DNA of 64,000 bases, from assembly GCF_051200875.1 (NCBI RefSeq), contig NZ_CP195191.1, positions 2,046,001 through 2,110,000 of the forward strand, read 5' to 3'. A model generated the notes under the pieces. The model was not told the origin of the DNA. It did not search any database and saw only the letters and a list, made by a program, of their open reading frames with translations. This document shows positions 8,525-15,421 of this stretch, in pieces (position 1 is the stretch's first letter; the number at the start of each line of letters is the position of its first letter). This DNA is from Pseudotabrizicola sp051200875 (GTDB lineage Bacteria; Pseudomonadota; Alphaproteobacteria; Rhodobacterales; Rhodobacteraceae). Made by a program: the position numbers and the translations under genes.

Positions 8525-8551
8525 GCGATGCCTCCCGCCGCCCCACCAGAA

Positions 8552-8627
8552 CAGGGGGCTTTCTGCCCCCTGCGGGCCTCGCTTTGCGACGCCCTTACCC
8601 CCGAGGATATTTTCAGACAGAAAATGA
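8552..8627 (+). repeat. Intergenic repeat, copy A (hairpins plus CCCCCGAGGATATTTT tail)
   Basis: Starts with the hairpin CAGGGGGC-TTTCT-GCCCCCTG, continues through a GC-rich CGCTTTGC segment and ends in TTACCCCCGAGGATATTTTcaGACAGAAAATGA. Copy B at 8789-8860 is the same element in inverted orientation. Together they occupy the otherwise geneless 8525-8863 gap (339 bp), leaving about 160 bp of unremarkable sequence between them. A more diverged copy lies at 59073-59154. Confidence 0.75.
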
Positions 8628-8788
8628 GAGAGGTCACAGGAATCATAACACCCCGCCCCCAAGCGAAGACGGGGTGCCATTTCCTGTCACGGTCATCGGC
8701 GTCCCCGCCTGTACCGTAACCGCAATTTGCCGAAAACAGGTTGCCGAAACCTTAAGATCCTGAGTCTGGCGCCGCGATTTGTTTCTCG

Positions 8789-8860
8789 TCATTTTCTGTC
8801 TCTAAATATCCCGGGGGTAAGGCGCTTTGCCTGCAAAGCGACAGGGGGCAGCGCCCCCTC
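8789..8860 (-). repeat. Intergenic repeat, copy B (inverted relative to copy A)
   Basis: On the minus strand this reads GGGGGCGCTGCCCCCTGTCG, then the hairpin GCTTTGCaggcaAAGC, then TTACCCCCGGGATATTTagaGACAGAAAATGA. It begins only a few bases after the stop of the acyl-CoA dehydrogenase gene. With copy A it forms a long imperfect inverted repeat around about 160 bp, which could fold the transcript between two genes of one array. Confidence 0.75.
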
Positions 8861-8863
8861 TCT

Positions 8864-10027
8864 TTATCCGCCAACGGCGCGGAGAAGTTCGCGGCTGATG
8901 ATGTGGCGCTGAATTTCCGAGGTCCCCTCCCAGATCCGCTCGACGCGGGCATCGCGCCAGATCCGTTCCAGCGGCAGCTCATCCATAAGGCCCATGCCGC
9001 CATGAATCTGGATGGCCTCATCCGCGATCATCGCCAGTGCCTCGGTCGCCTTCAGCTTGGCCATCGACATATCGGCCTCGGTCACTGTGCCCTGATCAAA
9101 TTTCCAGGCCGCCTCGCGGGTCAAGAGTTCCGCGGCCTTCAACTCCATCGCCATATCGGCCAGTTTGAAGCTGACGCCTTGGAACTTGCCGATTGCCTGC
9201 CCGAACTGGCTGCGGTCGGCGGCATATTGGATGGCATGGGCGAGGGCGCGATCTGCCCGGCCAAGACAGGTGCTGGCGACTTGCAGGCGGGTCGCGCCCA
9301 GCCAGGTATTGGCCACGTCAAACCCCTTATGCACCTCGCCCAGGATGTTCTCTGCCGGCACGCGGCAATCGTCGAATTCCAGAACCGCATTGGTATAGCC
9401 ACGATGGCTGACATTGCGATAGCCGTCGCGGACGGTGAACCCCTTGGTGCCCTTATCGACGAAAAACGCGGTGATCTTTTTCTTCACTCCCTTCGGCGTC
9501 TGCTCTTCGCCCGTCGCCATGAAGGCAATCGTAAACCCGGCAACATCGGCATGGCTGATGAAATGCTTCGTCCCGTTCAGCACCCAGTCTGCGCCCTCTT
9601 GCCGGGCGCTGGCCTTCATCCCGCGCAGGTCCGAGCCGGCCCCCGGTTCCGTCATGGCAAGGCAATCCCATGTCTCGCCGCGAATACAGGGCATCAGATA
9701 GCGTTCGCGCTGCTCGGGCGTACCGGCCAGAAGAATGTTTGATGGCCGCGCAACACAGGTCCAGTGCAGCGCGTAATTGGCCCGGCCCAGTTCTTTTTCA
9801 TAAAGCAGCCAAGACAGGGTATCCAGACCCGCACCGCCCACTTCGGCAGGCATATTGGCCGCGTAAAGCCCTGCGGCCATCGCTTTTTGCTGGATCTCGC
9901 GGATCAGCTCCATCGGCAGGTGGCCGGTTCTTTCGACCATGGCCTCGTGCGGGTACAACTCGGCCTCGACAAAGGCGCGGGTCGTCTCGACGATCATCTG
10001 TTGTTCTTCGGTCAAACCAAACTGCAT
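8864..10027 (-). CDS. Acyl-CoA dehydrogenase (candidate gamma-butyrobetainyl-CoA dehydrogenase)
   Basis: FAD-dependent acyl-CoA dehydrogenase of standard length (387 aa). Landmarks: N-terminal LTEEQQMIVETTRAFVE, the substrate/FAD loop CLAMTEPGAGSDL near residue 134, Arg-containing YAADRSQFGQAIGKFQ near 265, IHGGMGLMDELPLER near 342 and WEGTSEIQR near 367, where the Glu is the position of the catalytic base in the medium-chain family. The product with an NDP-forming ligase and a CaiD homologue suggests oxidation of gamma-butyrobetainyl-CoA to crotonobetainyl-CoA, the CaiA reaction run in reverse. That is inferred from context only; a short-chain or branched acyl-CoA is the alternative. GAGG precedes the ATG. 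The SDR gene ends 7 bp upstream, so the two are co-transcribed. Confidence 0.85.
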   Translation of the reverse strand: MQFGLTEEQQMIVETTRAFVEAELYPHEAMVERTGHLPMELIREIQQKAMAAGLYAANMPAEVGGAGLDTLSWLLYEKELGRANYALHWTCVARPSNILLAGTPEQRERYLMPCIRGETWDCLAMTEPGAGSDLRGMKASARQEGADWVLNGTKHFISHADVAGFTIAFMATGEEQTPKGVKKKITAFFVDKGTKGFTVRDGYRNVSHRGYTNAVLEFDDCRVPAENILGEVHKGFDVANTWLGATRLQVASTCLGRADRALAHAIQYAADRSQFGQAIGKFQGVSFKLADMAMELKAAELLTREAAWKFDQGTVTEADMSMAKLKATEALAMIADEAIQIHGGMGLMDELPLERIWRDARVERIWEGTSEIQRHIISRELLRAVGG

Positions 10028-10034
10028 GGGGGCC

Positions 10035-10790
10035 TCAGGGGTCGACGTTATAGGTCATGCCATCCACCGCCAGCGCCTGACCCGAGATCATGCGCGCTGC
10101 GTCAGAGGCGAGGAAAAGGGCCATGTCGGCCACGTCTTCGGGGTCGGACAGGCGTTTTAGGGCCGTGCCGCTGGCATAGCCTTGGCGAATGGCGTCTTCG
10201 GTCATGCCTTTGGCTGCGGCTTCGGCGGCGATCACGCGGTCGATCCGGGGGCCGTTGACCGAGCCGGGGCAGATGGCATTGGCGCGGATGCCATAGGGGC
10301 CAAGTTCCATGGCGACGGTTTTCATCAGGCCGATCACGCCCCATTTCGCTGCCACATAGGGCGCGCGGAATGGGGTGCCGTAGAGGCCCGAAGTCGAGGA
10401 CGTGAAGATCATCACGCCCCTGCCTGCCGGTTTCATCAGCCGCGCGGCATGTTTGGCCGCAATCATCGCGCCGTCGAGATTGACCCCAAGACATTGATGC
10501 CATTCGTCCAACGGCATGTCTTCAATGACCGCGGTCGGCCCCTTGATCCCGGCATTGGCGCATAGCACGTCCAGCCCGCCCCAATCCTGCGCAAGCTCGG
10601 CAAAAAGAGCCGCCATCGCAGGCTCATCCGAGGCATCACAGACCGTGCCGCGCAGACCAGCGGGAAGGGCCGCTATTTGTGCTTCATCGATATCCGTGAC
10701 CCAGACCCGATCACCCAAGGCCGCAAAGGCGCGGGCCATCACCAGACCGATCCCGTTTGCCCCTGCCGTGATCAGAACCCTGCGGCTCAT
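10035..10790 (-). CDS. Short-chain dehydrogenase/reductase
   Basis: Classical NAD(P)-dependent SDR, 251 aa. Visible are the nucleotide-binding TAGANGIG (residues 8-15), an acidic D after the second strand (VTDIDEAQ) that usually favours NAD, CANAGIKG, the catalytic Ser in FTSSTSG, the YxxxK motif in APYVAAKWG, and the C-terminal ISGQALAVDGM. The ATG at 10790 overlaps the stop of the carnitine dehydrogenase gene as ATGA; an in-frame start further upstream would extend deep into that gene. The substrate is not evident. In this setting it could act on a hydroxy or keto intermediate, for example as a second carnitine-type or 3-hydroxybutyrate-type dehydrogenase, but no motif supports a choice. 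Confidence 0.85.
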   Translation of the reverse strand: MSRRVLITAGANGIGLVMARAFAALGDRVWVTDIDEAQIAALPAGLRGTVCDASDEPAMAALFAELAQDWGGLDVLCANAGIKGPTAVIEDMPLDEWHQCLGVNLDGAMIAAKHAARLMKPAGRGVMIFTSSTSGLYGTPFRAPYVAAKWGVIGLMKTVAMELGPYGIRANAICPGSVNGPRIDRVIAAEAAAKGMTEDAIRQGYASGTALKRLSDPEDVADMALFLASDAARMISGQALAVDGMTYNVDP

Positions 10791-12247
10791 TTTCGCTGCC
10801 CGACATGGCGACCCACTGCCTCTGGCTTCGGCAACGCTGCATGGGCCCGGGCAATTGGCATCAGCCGATCCTGAATGGCCGCAGGCGCGGCGCAAGCCCG
10901 ACCCGCTTTCATATCGACATGCAAGAGCATCTGCTCCAGCGTCGCCACCGGGGTGTCGCCTTTCAGGATGCGGATGAAGATGTGCAGCCGCTTTTCATCG
11001 GCATGGATCACCTGCACCGTGCCGGTCAGCGCCTCGCCCAGCTTGGCCTCATCCAGATGCATGATATGGGTCTCGGCGGTGTAATAGCTGAACCCCGTTC
11101 CGACATAGGCAATATCGGCCCCGATATGGCGCAGGAAAGCGTCACAGGTCTCCGAGGCCGCAAAGAGATAGCGGCTTTCGGTCATGTGGCCGTTGTAGTC
11201 AATCCAACCCGGCAGCACGGTCATCCGGGCCATTTCCATCGGCGCGGCCATATCCGGCGTGGGGTCTGGCATGGCCGCACGACGGCGCGCGTCATGGTCC
11301 AAAAGAACCTTGCCCGCGCCCCAGTTGCGCTCTTTCAACACGCGCAGGAAACCAATCAGGTTGCGGTCGCGGATGCGTTCCAATTCGCGGATCGTGTGAT
11401 GGCCCGATTGCGCGTCAGACTGGCCAGCGATCAGGTCCACCAATTCCTCGGTGAATTCCGGCACATCGGTCAGCTTGGTCCATGGCCATTGCAGGCACGG
11501 CCCGAACTGCGCCATGAAATGCTTCATCCCGGCCTCGCCGCCCGCAACGCGGTAGGTTTCGAACAGGCCCATCTGGCCCCAGCGCAGGCCAAAGCCCATG
11601 CGGATCGCCTCGTCGATTTCCTCGGTCGTGGCGATGCCGTCCTTCACCAGCCACAGCGCCTCGCGCCACACCGCCTCAAGGAAGCGGTCGGCGATATGGG
11701 CGTCAATTTCCTTGCGCACATGCAGCGGGAACATCCCGATCTCGCGCAAAATCTCTTTCGCCTCTTCGATCACCTTCATGTCGGACCGGTCCGAGGGCAC
11801 CACCTCGGCCAACGGCAACAGGTAGACCGGGTTGAACGGATGGGCCACAAAGATCACGCCGGGGTTCGCCGCGCCCTGCTGCAATTCGCTGGGTTTGAAG
11901 CCCGAGGTCGAAGAGCCAACCGGCGTGCCCAAAGGTGCTGCCTGCTGAATTTGCGCCATAACCCGGTGCTTCAGGTCCAGCCGCTCACCCACGCTTTCCT
12001 GAATGTAATGCGCGCCCTCGACCGCCTCGCTGACCGAACCGACAAAGCTCAGCTTGCCCTCGGCTGGCATCGGCCCATCCGACAGGGCAGGCAGCGAGGC
12101 GCGGGCATTGGCCAGAACCTCGCCCACCTTGCGCGGGGCCTCTGGGTCCGGGTCGTAAACCGCCACGTCCCAGCCATTCAGCAGGAACCGCGCAGCCCAT
12201 CCGCCGCCAATCACCCCACCGCCGATAATCCCCGCCTTCCGCGCCAT
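10787..12247 (-). CDS. lcdH: L-carnitine 3-dehydrogenase fused to thioesterase
   Basis: A 486-aa two-domain enzyme. Residues 1 to about 320 are a 3-hydroxyacyl-CoA-dehydrogenase-type NAD domain: the GGGVIGGG nucleotide loop (9-16), ESVGERL at 84, and HPFNP (136-140) with the expected catalytic His136. Residues about 341-465 are a hot-dog thioesterase (4HBT-like) with WIDYNGHMTESRY at 348-360. L-carnitine dehydrogenase oxidises carnitine to 3-dehydrocarnitine; the fused C-terminal domain is known in rhizobial carnitine dehydrogenases, and in Pseudomonas a separate thioesterase hydrolyses betainyl-CoA. The true start is the ATG at 12247, two bases after the upstream small gene; an in-frame start at 12289 adds residues outside the family alignment. 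It is flanked by a 51-aa membrane protein gene and an SDR gene. Confidence 0.93.
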   Translation of the reverse strand: MARKAGIIGGGVIGGGWAARFLLNGWDVAVYDPDPEAPRKVGEVLANARASLPALSDGPMPAEGKLSFVGSVSEAVEGAHYIQESVGERLDLKHRVMAQIQQAAPLGTPVGSSTSGFKPSELQQGAANPGVIFVAHPFNPVYLLPLAEVVPSDRSDMKVIEEAKEILREIGMFPLHVRKEIDAHIADRFLEAVWREALWLVKDGIATTEEIDEAIRMGFGLRWGQMGLFETYRVAGGEAGMKHFMAQFGPCLQWPWTKLTDVPEFTEELVDLIAGQSDAQSGHHTIRELERIRDRNLIGFLRVLKERNWGAGKVLLDHDARRRAAMPDPTPDMAAPMEMARMTVLPGWIDYNGHMTESRYLFAASETCDAFLRHIGADIAYVGTGFSYYTAETHIMHLDEAKLGEALTGTVQVIHADEKRLHIFIRILKGDTPVATLEQMLLHVDMKAGRACAAPAAIQDRLMPIARAHAALPKPEAVGRHVGQRK

Positions 12248-12248
12248 C

Positions 12249-12404
12249 CTAGCCCCCGAAGTAGATGAAAAGAAAAACCGCTGCGGCAAAGACCAAAGCC
12301 GCCGCCGTCAACCGATAGTCATAGCCGCCAGATTGAAGGCCAACCGCTGCCCCCGCCTTGCCGCGTGCCGCGGCCGCCACACCAGAGGTCTCGCCAACCT
12401 TCAT
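12249..12404 (-). CDS. 51-residue single-pass membrane protein in the carnitine array
   Basis: A short reading frame squeezed between two real genes. Its ATG (12402-12404) overlaps the stop of the HD-domain gene as ATGA, and its stop TAG ends 1 base before the carnitine dehydrogenase ATG. The product has a hydrophilic, Ala/Gly-rich N-terminal half (MKVGETSGVAAAARGKAG) and one strongly hydrophobic segment at about residues 33-49 ending IYFGG. No ribosome site is needed if translation is coupled. The exact fit into the array is the main evidence that it is a gene. I do not recognise the family. It might anchor or regulate a neighbour, for instance as a transmembrane adaptor, but this is speculation. 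Confidence 0.7.
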   Translation of the reverse strand: MKVGETSGVAAAARGKAGAAVGLQSGGYDYRLTAAALVFAAAVFLFIYFGG

Positions 12405-13018
12405 GCCCTTTGGGCCGCAACAGCGGCATCCTTCAACACGACCCGTTCACCCGCCCGGATCACCGCCGGATCATAGGCCTTGCGCGCAAAGACCTCTTCG
12501 ACCAGCGGCGCGAAATGCGAAATCGGCAGGCTCTCATAGGCCGGATCGAAGCTCGACTGATCCCAGCTTGCACAGAATTCATCGCAATCGTCGTAATAGG
12601 CATGGCCCTTGAACTTGTCGCGGGCATGGGGGTTTCCGCCGGTATGCATCGCATAATAGAGCCGTTGGAAATCGCCGTGCTTTTCGACGACCCACGTCAC
12701 CTGCTCACGCACGAAAGGTTTAAGGATCGTTGCCGCATATTCATCGTGGTTATAGGGCGCGTAGATATCGCCAATGTCATGCAGCAACGCCGCCACCACC
12801 CAATCCACATCCGCCCCATCGCGCCACGCGCGCGTTGCCGCCTGCACCGAATGGCCCAGCCGGGTGATCTGATAGCCCGACAGGCTTTCATCCAACTGCA
12901 CCAAGGCCTCCAGCAACCGCTTGGCCGTGCCCGACGCGTATTCGCGCTCTAACCCGTCCAGCAGATGATAGTCCTCGGCATCGCCGTCCTTCATCGCGGT
13001 GAACTTGACCTTTTCCAT
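12401..13018 (-). CDS. HD-domain protein with diiron-oxygenase ligand pattern
   Basis: A 205-aa HD-superfamily protein. The metal ligands can be laid out as His56 (RLGHS), His80-Asp81 (LLHDIGD), His91 (NHDEYA), His114 (VEKHGDF) and Asp153 (SWDQSSFD). This six-ligand H...HD...H...H...D order, with 24 residues between the first His and HD, matches mixed-valent diiron oxygenases such as PhnZ, TmpB and inositol oxygenase better than HD phosphohydrolases. TmpB makes glycine betaine from a trimethylammonio phosphonate, so a quaternary-amine substrate is plausible here; that is inference. The ATG at 13018 is preferred over the adjacent one at 13021 because GGAGG is 5 nt away. It sits between a lipoprotein gene and the 51-aa gene inside the carnitine array. 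Ordinary phosphohydrolase activity remains possible. Confidence 0.8.
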   Translation of the reverse strand: MEKVKFTAMKDGDAEDYHLLDGLEREYASGTAKRLLEALVQLDESLSGYQITRLGHSVQAATRAWRDGADVDWVVAALLHDIGDIYAPYNHDEYAATILKPFVREQVTWVVEKHGDFQRLYYAMHTGGNPHARDKFKGHAYYDDCDEFCASWDQSSFDPAYESLPISHFAPLVEEVFARKAYDPAVIRAGERVVLKDAAVAAQRA

Positions 13019-13118
13019 CATTCCCTCCCGCTTCTTGGGGCACGCCCCCTGTTAAACCCTGCGACTTTCCCACATCGGCCTTTAGACCGACCAACCGTTT
13101 GTCCGGCCCAGCCACCGC

Positions 13119-13415
13119 TTAATCGGCACAAAGACTGACAACTTCGCCCTTCTCGTTCAGGAACGAATAACAGCCAAACACCGCATCCTTGGCCGAGCAG
13201 GTCCGGGTCTCCGCCATGCAAACCCCGCTGCAATCGCTGGCGCGGGAACAGGATTTCCCGGCATCCGCCGTTGGCATCACACAGGCCTGCCCGTGCATGC
13301 CAGAGACCGATCCCCCTTTGGCCACGCAGTCCAGCCGCGAAACCGGCTGGCCGTCCTTGGTCACGGGCATGACGCAAGAGGCAAGCAAAAGAAAGACGGC
13401 CAGCCCGCGGATCAT
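13119..13415 (-). CDS. Small Cys-rich lipoprotein
   Basis: A 98-aa exported protein with a short basic start (MIRG), a hydrophobic run and the lipobox LASC, giving lipidated Cys14. The mature part has eight further cysteines (30, 45, 56, 62, 66, 73, 82, 96), an even number consistent with four disulfides in the periplasm. Its start codon overlaps the stop of the BKACE gene as ATGA (13412-13415), so it belongs to the same transcript. I do not recognise the family. It lies 100 bp upstream of the HD-domain gene. A role in substrate capture or envelope redox chemistry cannot be deduced from the sequence. Confidence 0.8.
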   Translation of the reverse strand: MIRGLAVFLLLASCVMPVTKDGQPVSRLDCVAKGGSVSGMHGQACVMPTADAGKSCSRASDCSGVCMAETRTCSAKDAVFGCYSFLNEKGEVVSLCAD

Positions 13416-14326
13416 TTCGGCAGCGGTGCCCGCTTTTCCAGTTTCAGCCGTGCGCGAACCTCGGCCGGGGTGATCACCCGTGCGCCCATGTTTTCGATGA
13501 TGGTTGCGGCGCGTTCGACCAGTTGCGCATTGGTGGCCAGCACGCCCTTGTCCAGCCACAGGTTGTCTTCCAGACCCACCCGCACATTGCCCCCGCCCAG
13601 AACGGCAGCGGCGACGAAGGGCATCTGATGGCGGCCCAGCGCAAAGGCCGACCAGTGCCAATGCGACGGGACATTGTTGACCATCGCCATGAAGGTGTTC
13701 AGGTCATCCGGCGCGCCCCACGGCACGCCCATGCAGAGCTGCACCAGAACCGGGTCAGGGATGATCCCCTCGGCGGCAAGTTGCTTGGCAAACCACAGAT
13801 GGCCGGTGTCAAACGCCTCAATCTCGATCCGCGTACCCGAGGCAACCATGCGCGAGGCCATATCGCGCAGCAGACCGGGCGTGTTGACCATCACATAATC
13901 GGCCTCGTTAAAGTTCATCGTGCCGCAATCCAGCGTGCAGATTTCCGGACGGCACTCCACCACATGGGCCACACGCTCTGCGGCACCCGCCATGTCAGAC
14001 TTGGCGCTCATCCGGTTCATCGCCTCGGTGCCATCGAACAGCATGTCACCACCCATCCCGGCAGTCAGGTTCAACACCACGTCTTCGCCCGCATCGCGGA
14101 TGCGCTCGGTCACTTCACGGTAGAGCGCAAGGTCTCGGCTGGGCTTGCCCGTCTCTGGGTCGCGCACATGGCAATGCACCACCGCCGCGCCCGCCTTGGC
14201 CGCGTCAATCGCGCTGTCGGCAATCTGTTTCGGGCTGCGCGGCACATGCGGGCTGCGGTCTTGCGTCCCGCCCGAGCCGGTTACGGCACAGGTGATGAAA
14301 ACCTCGCGATTCATGGTCAGCGGCAT
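13412..14326 (-). CDS. BKACE family enzyme, probable 3-dehydrocarnitine cleavage
   Basis: Beta-keto acid cleavage enzyme (DUF849/Kce family), 304 aa. The Zn-binding residues His51 and His53 are in VVHCHVRDPETG, and the later Zn-ligand Glu is in RVGLEDNLW. SSL-type substrate positions appear in MNFNEADYV and IEAFDTGHL. BKACE enzymes transfer the beta-keto acid carbon skeleton to acetyl-CoA; the dehydrocarnitine member yields betainyl-CoA and acetoacetate. The next catabolic genes encode carnitine dehydrogenase fused to a thioesterase, which supports dehydrocarnitine as substrate. The ATG at 14326 has GGAGGAG upstream; an in-frame start 27 bp earlier does not. First gene of the array, divergent from its likely regulator with 72 bp between. 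Confidence 0.9.
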   Translation of the reverse strand: MPLTMNREVFITCAVTGSGGTQDRSPHVPRSPKQIADSAIDAAKAGAAVVHCHVRDPETGKPSRDLALYREVTERIRDAGEDVVLNLTAGMGGDMLFDGTEAMNRMSAKSDMAGAAERVAHVVECRPEICTLDCGTMNFNEADYVMVNTPGLLRDMASRMVASGTRIEIEAFDTGHLWFAKQLAAEGIIPDPVLVQLCMGVPWGAPDDLNTFMAMVNNVPSHWHWSAFALGRHQMPFVAAAVLGGGNVRVGLEDNLWLDKGVLATNAQLVERAATIIENMGARVITPAEVRARLKLEKRAPLPK

Positions 14327-14398
14327 GGTGGCTCCTCCGGAAATTTTCCTCACAATAACCGCCTTGCTGCGCCTCGCATTACATTTTACGAAATTGCC

Positions 14399-15397
14399 AT
14401 GACGGAAAACGCGATCTTTTCACCGGCCACCCGACCGCTCTCCATCGCGGTGCTCGTGCTGCCCCATGCCTCGATCCTCGAGGTGGCTTCGGTGCTGGAC
14501 CCGTTGCGCGCCGCCAACCGCCATCTGGGGCACGAGGCGTTTTCATGGCGCGTCGTGACCCGCGATGGTGCCCCCGCGCCTTTGACCTGCGGCATCTCCC
14601 TTCCCGCCACTGGCCCGCTCTCCAGCGCCGAAGGGGCCGAGGTGCTGATCGTCATCGCAGGCTACCGTCTGGCCGAGGTGGCGACCCGCCCGCTGATCCG
14701 CGAGCTGCGCCAGATCGCGCCGCGCTTTGCCCTCGTCGGCGGCGTCGATGCCGCGCCTTGGGTCATGGCGCGGGCGGGGCTTCTGTCCGGATACCGAGCC
14801 ACAGTGCATTGGGAAGACCTCGAAGACCTTGCCGCCGCCCATCCGGAAATCGACGTCTGCCCCGACCGCTATGTGATCGACCGCAACCGCATGACGGCGG
14901 GCGGCGCGGCCCCGGCCCAAGACCTGATGCTGCACCTGATCCGCACCCGCCACGGCGCGCCCTTGGCCCGCCAAGTCGCGCAAAGCTTCATCGCCACCGC
15001 CCGCCCCGGATCAGATCCGCAAATCGCCCCACGATCCCGCGATCCGCTTTTGGACCCGCGCGTGGCCCGTGCCGTCGCCCGGATGGAAGCCAGCATCGAC
15101 ACCCCCGAACCCATCGCCACCCTCGCCAGCAGCGTGGGCCTGTCGCCCCGCCGGCTGGAATCGCTCTTCCGCGAAAACCTTGGCACCACTCCGGGGGCCT
15201 ATGCGCTCTCGCTCCGGCTGGCCACCGCACAGCGCATGCTGACCGACACCAAACACCCCTTGGCCGAGATTGCCCTGCGCACCGGCTTTTCCAGCCCCGG
15301 CACCCTTAGCCGCGCCTTCCGCGCCCATTACGGCCATGCCCCGGGCCAGCAACGCAAAGGCCCGCGCCCCCCGCAACCCGATCAGACCGGCCGATAG
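14399..15397 (+). CDS. GlxA-type AraC family regulator (CdhR-like)
   Basis: A 332-aa transcription factor. The N-terminal half is a DJ-1/PfpI-like domain (IAVLVLPHASILEVASVLDPLRAAN at the start, VGGVDAAPWVMARAGLLSGYRATVHW near 120), and the C-terminal 100 residues form an AraC helix-turn-helix pair (TLASSVGLSPRRLESLFRE and LAEIALRTGFSSPGTLSRAFR). This is the architecture of GbdR, SouR and CdhR, the quaternary-amine regulators of Pseudomonas; CdhR activates carnitine dehydrogenase genes. Divergent position next to the BKACE gene makes it the likely activator of the array. The start at 14399 has no obvious Shine-Dalgarno but matches the family. The frame is open far upstream over the BKACE gene; that extension is antisense and not coding. 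Confidence 0.88.
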   Translation: MTENAIFSPATRPLSIAVLVLPHASILEVASVLDPLRAANRHLGHEAFSWRVVTRDGAPAPLTCGISLPATGPLSSAEGAEVLIVIAGYRLAEVATRPLIRELRQIAPRFALVGGVDAAPWVMARAGLLSGYRATVHWEDLEDLAAAHPEIDVCPDRYVIDRNRMTAGGAAPAQDLMLHLIRTRHGAPLARQVAQSFIATARPGSDPQIAPRSRDPLLDPRVARAVARMEASIDTPEPIATLASSVGLSPRRLESLFRENLGTTPGAYALSLRLATAQRMLTDTKHPLAEIALRTGFSSPGTLSRAFRAHYGHAPGQQRKGPRPPQPDQTGR

Positions 15398-15421
15398 GTC
15401 AGCCCTGCAAAATCAAAGTCA

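Noticed and set aside
10805..12268. 487-codon plus-strand frame opposite lcdH
   Set aside because: Antisense shadow with no recognisable domain; lcdH has complete catalytic motifs.
12401..13018. Phosphonate degradation role for the HD protein
   Set aside because: No phnY/phnZ partner, tmpA-like dioxygenase or phosphonate transporter is nearby; only the fold suggests it.
13523..15397. Long open frame that would extend the GlxA-type regulator by 292 residues
   Set aside because: The extension is antisense to the BKACE gene and has no family similarity; the regulator domain begins at 14399.
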